Below are positions 11,210 to 18,865 of a stretch of DNA of 64,000 bases, in pieces. Position 1 is the first letter of the stretch. Every line of letters starts with the position of its first letter. Source of the stretch: Brachypodium distachyon (taxonomy: Eukaryota; Streptophyta; Magnoliopsida; Poales; Poaceae); contig NC_016133.3 of the NCBI RefSeq assembly GCF_000005505.3, forward strand, positions 32,698,737-32,762,736. Reading direction: 5' to 3'. A model generated the notes under the pieces. The model made no database searches and was not told the DNA's origin. It worked only from the letters and a program-made list of their open reading frames with translations. A program made the translations under genes and the position numbers.

Positions 11210-12010
11210 GGTAAGGTGCCCTTCTTCTGAGTTGGTTCCTTGTTGATGAATTTGTTGAAGTCAGTGACGAGTCCAGCGGCGTCGATGTTCATGCCGGCTG
11301 TAGCAGCCGACCTGGCAACCTCTTGGGCAGCTGCGAGCACCTGTGCTTGCATCTGGGTAGCAGCAGTCGCCCGTTGTTCGATCTTCTGCTCTGCTTGGAG
11401 TTGAGCAGACTGCTGCGGCTGAGCTTGAGCGGCAGCCAGAGCCGCAGGATCACCGTTGTTGACCATGGTGACGAAGAAGCCGACGAGGAAGAGACGTGAT
11501 GAAGCAAGCAGTTGCGTAAGAACGCTCCCCAAAAACCTTATTGACCGTCTCTCGGGCAAGATCTCGAAGGTCGGGGTTCCGGAAGCCTGCTCTCCCGGTG
11601 AGCTGTGCACGCAGCCGGCGGGATGGAGTAGCAGAAGGCAGCGAACAACGAGATTGGATCGTGGGTGCAACGACGGATTTTTGGCGTATTCGTTCTGAGG
11701 CCGGAAACGTCTTATTATATACGCACGCATGCGGACGTCGGTTCAGGAAAACATCAATTTAGGAAACCTTCGGTTTAGGAAACCAACCGACGTTGATTTA
11801 GAAAACCTTCGCTTTAGGAAACCAACCGGTGTTGATTTAGGAAACCAAAGTTGACTCCGCAATTATTGAGATTTGTTACGCGTTCGCAAGATATTCCAAC
11901 TGCCAAAAGAATAAGCAATGATCCGGACCGACCGACTCGATGAATGGGCTTTTGAGATTTTTCAGGAATTTAATTTAGTTTAGACGTTTGCCTTATCCTA
12001 AATTACAACA
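11023..12010 (-). repeat. 5' LTR of the Copia element, with an internal ORF
   Basis: 988 bp, TG...CA in element sense. A TATA-like TATATAATAA (11712-11721 on the minus strand) places the start of transcription near 11690. Downstream an ATG at 11464-11466 opens an Ala/Gln-rich coding frame (MVNNGDPAALAAAQAQ...). It ends at a likely splice donor CC|GTACGT at 11209/11210. Confidence 0.9.
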
Positions 12011-12417
12011 GTATCAGCATTAAAACTCGCGTCCACATTCAGCTTCTGCCAGCCGGTTTCCGGCCTTTCCCATTGGGAACGATTGGGAGGGTCTTCGATT
12101 TTGTTCAGCTGGGTTGCCGGGATACCATCAACCACCCTGTTCCCCTTTCTGTCATCCACACGCGCACCTTTCGTCCATTAGCTGCGTCTGAAGGTAGCTC
12201 TGAAGGAAGGCCACTCCCCCTTTACATGCACGTCGGTCGACCATGTCATTACAAACAAGACATCGTAGGCCGGCCGGAGCAGATCAGTCGTCGAACGTGT
12301 CCCTGGCTTGGGTTTCGGATGAGGGGCATGTGACTCGCAAGCGCGCGCCATCTTTGGAGCGCGCGCCCACATGGCCATACGCGCAGGCCGCGCCCTTATC
12401 CCTTCGTGGTTCCGGCC

Positions 12418-12430
12418 CTATATATATAAT
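12418..12430 (+). promoter_or_regulatory. TATA box of the inhibitor gene
   Basis: CTATATATATAAT about 112 bp upstream of the ATG at 12542. The region 12226-12541 is otherwise the promoter and leader and holds no gene. Confidence 0.65.
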
Positions 12431-12541
12431 CCCACACGTACGCTCTCCACGAGAAAACTCGAACACATCGGCACACCACGCTAAGAACACGTAGAGTACG
12501 TCCGTGCGTAGAGGCGCTGAGGCGAGCTACATTGGCCACCG

Positions 12542-13264
12542 ATGGCACGTAGCTTCCTCCTCAGCTTGTCGCTGCTGCTTGTCGTCTCGTACTGCTGGTG
12601 CGGCCAACACGCCTGCGCGGGCGCAGTGCGGCCGGCGCCGTTGTTTGGCGAAGGCGGCGGCAACGCGAGCTTCGTGAGGGCGTGGTGCGCGAGGGCGGCG
12701 GAGTACCCGGCGCTGTGCGACTCGACACTGTCCCCGTACGCGGCCTCTGTGGGGGACAGCCCGGCCCGCCTGTCGTGGGCCGCGCTGACGGTGGCCCACG
12801 ACGGCGCGCGCAACGCCACGTCGGCCATGAGGGCCATGGCAGCAGCAGCAGCCCGGGGGAGCAACGGCGCCCTGCCTCCCGTGGCGGCGGAGGCGGTGCA
12901 GGACTGCGTGAGCATGCTCGCGGACGCCGCGGGGGAGCTCGGGGACGCCGCGGACGCCATGGCGCGCGTGGTCGAGGCGGAGCAGGAGGAGAAGGAGGCC
13001 GGCGGCGGCGGGAATTCGAACGACGCGCAGGCGCAGGCGAGGAGGCGGAGGAGAAGGTTCGAGGTGGACAGCGTGCGGACGTGGGCCAGCGCGGCGCTGA
13101 CGGACGGGGACATGTGCGTGGAAGGGTTCAAGGGCGAGGCGGCGGGGAGCGGCGGGAGGAGGGAGGCCGTTCGCGGCCACGTCGTGCGCGTCGAACGCCT
13201 CGCCGCCAACGCGCTCGGCATCGTCAACGCCATGGCCGATGATGATGACCAGACGCCGCCGTAG
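12542..13264 (+). CDS. Plant invertase/pectin methylesterase inhibitor (PMEI) domain protein
   Basis: Intact single-exon gene of 240 codons with a signal peptide (residues 1-27, core LLSLSLLLVV). The mature domain has the four cysteines of the family: Cys49 and Cys59 in the helical-hairpin motif WCARAAEYPALC, Cys122 (QDCVSML) and Cys192 (DMCVEGF). This fold is a four-helix bundle that inhibits cell-wall pectin methylesterases or invertases in the apoplast; which of the two cannot be told from sequence. Between Cys122 and Cys192 there is an extra low-complexity segment of about 25 residues (Glu-rich, four Gly, then six Arg), so this spacing is larger than the usual ~40. Very high G+C, as in many intronless grass genes. 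Confidence 0.9.
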   Translation: MARSFLLSLSLLLVVSYCWCGQHACAGAVRPAPLFGEGGGNASFVRAWCARAAEYPALCDSTLSPYAASVGDSPARLSWAALTVAHDGARNATSAMRAMAAAAARGSNGALPPVAAEAVQDCVSMLADAAGELGDAADAMARVVEAEQEEKEAGGGGNSNDAQAQARRRRRRFEVDSVRTWASAALTDGDMCVEGFKGEAAGSGGRREAVRGHVVRVERLAANALGIVNAMADDDDQTPP

Positions 13265-13470
13265 CTAGCTAGGCGAGGAGATATGTACATGCATGCGTGA
13301 TCGACGGTGGTACGCGCGTACACGTACTACATTCGCCGTGATACAATGTAAAACTACAAGTACGGAGTATGTCTTTTTTTTAGAAAACAGGGACCTAATC
13401 CCCGGCCCCATCTATTAAGATGAAACCCCGCCAAGCAGGTTCATACAAACATACCCTCCCAGAGTCTGCA

Positions 13471-13525
13471 GCTAATTTTTTTTAAATAATACGATTTTTT
13501 TAATCATTTTCAAAAATAATATGCG
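13471..13525 (+). repeat. Left terminal inverted repeat
   Basis: Pairs with 21076-21130. Conserved blocks are GCTAA-T8-AAATAATACG, a T7-AATCATTTT block and AAAAATAAT. A GC-rich block (13550-13760) with repeated CAGTCGGCC/GTGGCCGA words follows immediately and may be promoter DNA. Confidence 0.9.
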
Positions 13526-14279
13526 TTTTTCAAAAATTTCAAAAATAATACGGCCTCGGCCTCGCCCAGGCCGAATGGACCCAGTAGGCCTGGCCCAAGC
13601 CGGTTAGGCCCAGTCGGCCTAGCCGTGGCCGACTGCTCAACGCATGGGGCCCCACGAGACAGTCGGCTTAGCCCAGACCGACTGAAACCCAGTCAGTTAC
13701 GCCGGGGCCTACTGGCTAGTCGGCCGAGCCGTGGCCGAAAGGGGCCTGGGCCCCCGAAATCTCCTTTTTCCCTTTCCCTTCCTTCCTTCCCATCCCTCCC
13801 GTGCCCGCGAGCCCAGCCAGACGAGCCGCCCCTGCTTCTTCTTCCTCCTCGTTTTCTTCTGTTCTTCCTTTTCTCCTCAAATGCCCCAATTTTCTAGCCC
13901 AAATTAGTGCATATTGATCCCATGTAACCCACAAAATCGCATTACCTACCTAGTTGGCACCCAAAGACACCTCGATCCACTGTTTTCATAGGCCATGTAG
14001 AGCTAATTTTGTGGTGCAAAGTTGGAGCAATGGTGGTGATTTGGAGGAGTTTGGAGGTGGTTGTGGTGCTCATCCGGTGACTGTGAGGCTGCTCGAGGTT
14101 GGGGTTCACACGCTTCAAGGGTAAATCCCAATCTCTCACGTATTTATCCTATAATGTATATGTTTACGAGGATACGTGTGTATGTATATATAGAAGTATG
14201 TTTTAGCGTTTGGCAGTGCTCATTATTTTGGACAACGGTTAATGTCGTACTGCTTAGTATTTGATGCGTCTAAATATTA

Positions 14280-14800
14280 TGTCCGGTAGTAATATGTTTT
14301 GGTAGACTAGATTTTTTTTGATGCCGTACTATTTAGTATTTGACGCGTATTAATATTTTAAATCTGCCGTACTGCTTAGTATTTGACGCGTCTAAATAGT
14401 ATGGTCGGTAGTAATATGTTTTGATAGGCTAGATTTTATTTATGCCGTACTGTTTAGTATTTGACGCGTATGGCCTTAATATGTACTCTAATATGTGAAA
14501 TATGTGTTAATTTGTACTCTATGTTTTAATTTGTACTCTGTGTGGAATTATGTTATAATTTGTACTCTATGTGGAACTATGTTATAATTTGTACTCTCTA
14601 TGTGAAACTATGTGTTAATTTGTACTCTATGTGGAACTAAGATTTATTTTGTACTCTATGTGAAACTATGTGTTAATTTGTTCCCTATGTTTTAATTTGT
14701 ACTCTGCGTGGAAATATGTGTTAATTTGTACGCTTTGTTCAACTATGTTTTAAGATGTACTCTCAGTTTAACTATGCTTAACTTTGTATTGTATGTCTAA
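14280..14800. repeat. Tandem repeats in the leader intron of the mobile-domain gene
   Basis: Two families in series. About three imperfect copies of a unit containing GCCGTACTGTTTAGTATTTG and GACGCGTATTAATA lie at 14240-14475. Roughly ten imperfect copies of a 25-35-bp unit containing TTAATTTGTACTCTATGTGG follow at 14480-14800, with further copies at 15385-15440 inside the next intron. Confidence 0.7.
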
Positions 14801-14828
14801 CTATGTTTATAAATGCTGCAGGTACAAA

Positions 14829-16766
14829 ATGAAGAGAGTATCATTGCTATCTCCGCAGATGGAGAGTAAGCATCGGGCTGCTCGATTGGTGGCGCATCCT
14901 GGGAGTGTCGAGCCCCTTGTCACGCGCGCTCCTAAGGAAAATTGGATGATACATCCTGCCTGGATTCAGCGGTATTTATTCATTCATCCCTTGCATGTCC
15001 ATTTTATTCATTCATCCCTTGCATGTTCATTTTATTATTCATCCCTTGCATGTCCATTTTATTTATGCAGTTTGAAGTGGGCTGGCCTTTTACCCTTCGC
15101 ACGACTTGTTGAGGCAACTCGTGGGGAAATGGTAGAGGGCGAGCGACGAGGCTTCAACTCTACACGGCTACAAATTGACCACTCGCAGCTGAGCTGCTTA
15201 GTGGATAGATGGAGGCCCGAGACACACATGTTTCACTTTCGCTGGGGAGAGATGGCTCCTACTCTCCAGGATGTGTCGATGCTGCTGGGACTACCATTGG
15301 TGGGTGATCCCATAGAACCGTTGCAGGCACCAGCTGATTGGCAGGAGGGTATGGCACTTCATTTTCAAGGTATGTGTTAATTTGTGCCTATATTTTAATT
15401 TCTACTCTATGTGGAACTATGTGTTAATTTGTATCCTGCGTTTTCAAGGTATTCTTGCCGAAGCTGGGCCACTCACATTGGAGGCTCACAGACCTAAGCT
15501 AGATTGGTTGCTCAATTACCAGGTTAGATCGATGTGTTTTAAGTTAATATATCTAAGAACATACCTCATATACTTGCATGGGTTTACTAACACTTGGTTT
15601 TTGTTGCATGCAGATTCAGAAGTTTGGATATCCAGAGACCCAAATGACTCAGCCTCAGATCACTCGGAGCCTTGAGGCATATATAATGTGGCTTCTCGGG
15701 AAGGTGATGTTCACCGAGAACCACGTCACCACCATTAGCGCACGCTACATCCCTATTGCAGTGGAGATCGCGAATGCAACTTGTGGTGACGACATCACAA
15801 AGAGGAGTTGGGGTTCGGCTGTCTTAGCGGCTACGTACCGAGGTATGTGCAACGCTTGCCAACTTGCGTCGCCCAAGTCAGCCCTGCTTGGATGTCCTTT
15901 ATTGTTGCAGCTCTGGTCTTGGGAGAGGTTTTCTATCGGCCGACTAGACGTTACGGGTGATCACGCTAACCCTAAGCAGGAGTTGTTTGACTTAGAACAC
16001 ATCGACCTGCCTACTTTCGCGACAATTTGGACATGTAACAAGGTATGTCGAATGTAAGATTTATACATTAGTTTACATAAACCATGAATGAAGCTACCTT
16101 TTTTTTTACAGAGACGCTTTGCACACGATCAGGTCAGGAGTTGCTTCCCATCATTCAACGAGCAGTTCGACGTGTTGCACTCTGAGGCGGTTGTCTGGGA
16201 GCCGTACACACAGCACGCCATCGATGTTAGATACCCTGGCGGGATGTCCATGGTCTGCATGAGAGATTACACTTACTGGATGACAAAATCAAAGATCATC
16301 TTCGACGTCTGCGTGGAGGAGATGGCCCAGCAGAGGGTCATGAGGCAGTTTGGGGCACGCCAGTTGGTCGTTCCTCTACCGACGAAGGATCCACTTCCAC
16401 CGATCGTCCACATGTATGTGCAGTTCTACAATTTATGATTGTCGTTCAGAATTGTCCATAATTTAATTGTTCAACTTTCTATTGCGATCTCAGGTTTACC
16501 AGGAAGGGAAGTACCAGGTCACAGAGTGGGAGACTGCGATGACACGGGTTTGGCCATTGGAGGCCTTTGATCTCGATCTATTCAACGGCTATTTGCAAAG
16601 GTACATGACAGCTACCCGATTGAGCATCATTCAACACTCTCACCCTAGGAGATAGCCGAGCCGAGTTTGCAAGATATGTACCTTAGCCAGTCTACTTCAG
16701 GCTCTAGACAACACGCGGTAAATATTTTCTCTTAACATAATGCATGTGTTTGTTACGTACTTTGCC

Positions 16767-16797
<31 letters not shown>

Positions 16798-16907
16798 TGT
16801 ATGTATGTATGTATGTATGTATGTATGTATGTATGTATGTATGTATGTATGTATGTATGTATGTATGTATGTATGTATGTATGTATGTATGTATGTATGT
16901 ATGTATG

Positions 16908-16938
<31 letters not shown>

Positions 16939-17747
16939 TACTCTTCGTGCCAATTGCAGGCTCAGTTGACACAGATTTACAGGCCGAGTTCGCTGCGTAT
17001 GGATGTTCGCTTTCGACCGGTCCACTTCTACTACCACGGGAGCCGCACCAGTCCTGGATAAGACGAATGGAGGAGAAGCCACGCTTTGTTTACGCAGCTA
17101 TCATGTGCACCCACACTTCAGACGTCGTTCACCACCAGGCATCTGTACGGCCCCTGCGTCCCTCCACGCACCAGCAGCGGCCACGTCAGCAGGAAGCACC
17201 GCACCTCCGACACCACTCGCGTCCACGTCTACCAGAGCAGTCAACGCCCAGGCCACCACCTCCTGAGCAGGCCGAAGGTTCGTTGTGGCACCAGTCGCAG
17301 TCTTCTTTGGACTATTGGCACCAGCAGCAGCCCTCTTTTCAGGCTGGAGGTTCGGCGTGGCAGCACCAGCAGAGTCCCACGATGAACTTTGAGTTTCGTC
17401 CACAGACCTAGCCACAGGGTATGTATATTTCTATCTATTGTGTTCATTACCATAACTGCTATACAATTCTAATGCTAAGTACTTTCCCACATGCAGGAGC
17501 CTACGGCATCAGTCGTCGTTGTCCGAACCCTCGTGAGGTAGTGAGCGGGATCACGCTCAAGGAGAGAACTATTCTGTCCAAACACAGCTGGATGTTCAAT
17601 ACTCCGCCACCAGACCCCACACAGGAGGATACACAGTATCGCGAGGATGGGTCCGTGATTCCTCCGCGCAACGTTGTGCCACCTCATAGGTATGACTGGA
17701 CCACGCCACAGGCACCCCCGGAACGCCGTCCCAGATGCCGTGCCTGA
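14829..17747 (+). pseudogene. Plant mobile domain (PMD, MAIN/MAIL-like) protein, element cargo
   Basis: Exons that splice cleanly: 14829-14971, 15071-15369, 15449-15522, 15614-16042, 16112-16417, 16494-~16655, then less certain pieces at 16960-~17411 and 17496-17747. The start ATG at 14829 follows an acceptor at 14821 and a probable leader exon near 13990-14118. The protein contains the PMD core: LKWAGLLPFARLVEATRGE, FHFRWGEMAPTLQDVSMLLG and the C-terminal FATIWTCNK region, then a Pro/Gln/His-rich tail ending YDWTTPQAPPERRPR. PMD proteins occur in host genes for meristem maintenance and silencing (MAIN, MAIL1) and in plant transposons. The 3' half seems broken: the reading frame shifts near 16640, and the exon after the microsatellite meets a TAA near 17060 in the expected frame. 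Confidence 0.75.
16768..16937. repeat. (ATGT)n microsatellite, ~42 units
   Basis: About 170 bp of uninterrupted tetranucleotide repeat, ending about 20 bp before a splice acceptor (TTGCAG, 16954-16959) of the mobile-domain gene. It gives spurious Tyr-Val-Cys-Met frames on both strands. Confidence 0.98.
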
Positions 17748-17998
17748 TATTTGCATGTAGGACCTATGTATGAGACATATTTCTATCTATGTATGAGACT
17801 TATTTCTACCTATGAATGAGACATATTTATATGTATGAGACATATTTCTACCTATGTATGAGAGAGACATGTTACTATTTTTCGCATTCTTATTCAAGTT
17901 ACATTTGCAAATAAAAAACGGTAGGACTGAAATACATATGCAATAGAAAGACTGAAATTAAAACCGACAACTTAAAATAAGATAACCTAACTCTAGCC

Positions 17999-18559
17999 CT
18001 ATGAAGATGAAATGCTCTTGCCCTTAGAAGATGATGTTCTCTTTCCCTTCGACGGTGCAGTACTCTTCCCCTTGGACGATGAAGAACTCTTACCCGTTTT
18101 GCTTGGCATGAAGATATCTTCATCGGACGATGATGTACTCTTCCCCTTGGACGATGATGTACTATTTCCCTTCGACGGTGCAGTACTCTTCCCCTTGGAC
18201 GATGAAGAACTCTTACCCATTTTGCTTGGCATGAAGATATGTTCATTGGATTTCTCTTCTTCAACCCATAACAATGGATGTTTTCTAGCCCATTGTAGGT
18301 ATGACTCACTCTTACCTTGACTGTGCTTCTTCCACCTTTTGTGCAACCGTAGCAGTTCTTGCCGTATCTTTGCAGAAGTCCTCAATGGGAATCTGCACCT
18401 TCTTAATTGGTGGCCAAGCTCAGTTAGTAGGGTGTCACTACTAATGAGTTCGTCCCATGAAACTATCCTATTGTCTACCTTGAAATCACCGGCTAACCAC
18501 AATAGCCTCTGGGACATACCTGACCAAAATCTACGATCATCTGGGAAACCGGACGACAT
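17999..18559 (-). CDS. Lys/Ser-repeat protein, 186 aa, unknown family, element cargo
   Basis: Open minus-strand frame. An ATG at 18596-18598 is in frame, but it lies only 8 bp from the TATA box (18606-18613), so the next ATG (18559) is the likely start. Residues ~1-95 form a basic, compact N-terminal domain with Trp/Leu-rich motifs (RRFWSGMSQRLLWLAGDF, GHQLRRCRFPLRTSA, RWKKHSQGK) that I do not recognise. The C-terminal half is two long repeats of SSSKGKSTAPSKGKSTSSS preceded by EDIFMPSK, i.e. Ser-rich with regularly spaced Lys-Gly-Lys, like a phosphorylated, disordered nucleic-acid-binding tail. At DNA level this is a ~117-bp tandem duplication (18010-18230). It is divergent from the zinc-finger gene and is the only intact cargo frame. 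Confidence 0.6.
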   Translation of the reverse strand: MSSGFPDDRRFWSGMSQRLLWLAGDFKVDNRIVSWDELISSDTLLTELGHQLRRCRFPLRTSAKIRQELLRLHKRWKKHSQGKSESYLQWARKHPLLWVEEEKSNEHIFMPSKMGKSSSSSKGKSTAPSKGNSTSSSKGKSTSSSDEDIFMPSKTGKSSSSSKGKSTAPSKGKRTSSSKGKSISSS

Positions 18560-18605
18560 CTTCCCAAACGAAATGGTGAGACTACACTTCAATACCATGG
18601 ACGGT

Positions 18606-18755
18606 CTTTTATAGTTACAGAAGATACAAATAGGCGGGAAACGGTGGCGGGAAATGGAGGCAGGAAACGCTGGCGGGAAACGGTGGTGGGAAACGCTAGC
18701 GGGAAAACTAGGCGGGAAACGGTGGCGGGAGAATGAGTTTGAGAGCCTATAAATA
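18606..18755. promoter_or_regulatory. Bidirectional promoter with eight E2F-like sites at 13-bp spacing
   Basis: Between divergent TATA boxes (TATAAAAG on the minus strand, 18606-18613; TATAAATA on the plus strand, 18748-18755) lie eight 9-mers starting at 18633, 18646, 18659, 18672, 18685, 18698, 18711 and 18724. Copies 1, 2, 4 and 7 are exactly GGCGGGAAA, the reverse complement of the E2F site TTTCCCGCC. The others differ by one base: GGCAGGAAA, GGTGGGAAA, AGCGGGAAA, GGCGGGAGA. The 13-bp period is exact. It serves the 17999-18559 gene leftward and the 18866 gene rightward. Functional E2F binding is inference. Confidence 0.7.
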
Positions 18756-18865
18756 CCTCATCTCCGGTAGTCATCCAAGCATCCTTCCCACTACTGTTTT
18801 TTCCAATATTCCAGTGTCCCCCAATGAGCTTGCCTTGCTCTGACCAGGGCTAGAGGCCGAGGAAG

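Larger units (their letters stand above)
4725..12010 (-). mobile_element. Full-length Ty1/Copia retrotransposon, nested in the LINE
   Basis: A 7,286-bp element on the minus strand: 5' LTR 11023-12010, gag to protease 10037-10999, pol 6203-9213, 3' LTR 4725-5673. Both LTRs run TGTTG to CAACA in the element's sense; the outer 3' end is mutated to CG. A perfect 5-bp duplication GTATC flanks the element (4720-4724 and 12011-12015). Domain order protease, integrase, reverse transcriptase, RNase H defines Copia. A recognisable Met-tRNA primer site is not evident after the 5' LTR, where the internal region is only about 30 bp long before the gag ATG. An 0.8-kb insertion (9223-10027) splits the protease. 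The two LTRs differ by many substitutions and a 39-bp duplication in the 5' copy, so the insertion is not recent. Confidence 0.92.
4280..12213 (-). mobile_element. 5'-truncated LINE (outer element), RNase H end, split by a Copia insertion
   Basis: Read on the minus strand, the LINE runs from about 12213 to 12016, is interrupted by the Copia element, and resumes at 4719 down to a poly(A) tail (T9 at 4280-4288). Upstream of the break the frame contains the motif GWQKLNVDASF, the first catalytic-Asp strand of the RVT_3-type RNase H domain at the C terminus of plant LINE ORF2. Directly after the break comes a WGCILRNHLGQ motif, then a frameshift. The reading resumes across the gap in register, which proves a single interrupted gene. 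A related 12-13-bp sequence flanks both ends (CTCCCCGTTTTAC at 4267-4279 and CTCCCCCTTTAC at 12214-12225), a plausible but imperfect target duplication. Dead copy. Confidence 0.8.

Noticed and set aside
12481..13323. Long antisense and frame-shifted frames over the PMEI-domain gene
   Set aside because: Typical of very GC-rich grass exons; the plus-strand frame has the four family cysteines and signal peptide.
16740..17082. Long Tyr-Val-Cys-Met and Ile-His-Thr-Tyr repeat frames on both strands
   Set aside because: They are translations of the ATGT microsatellite in an intron, not proteins.
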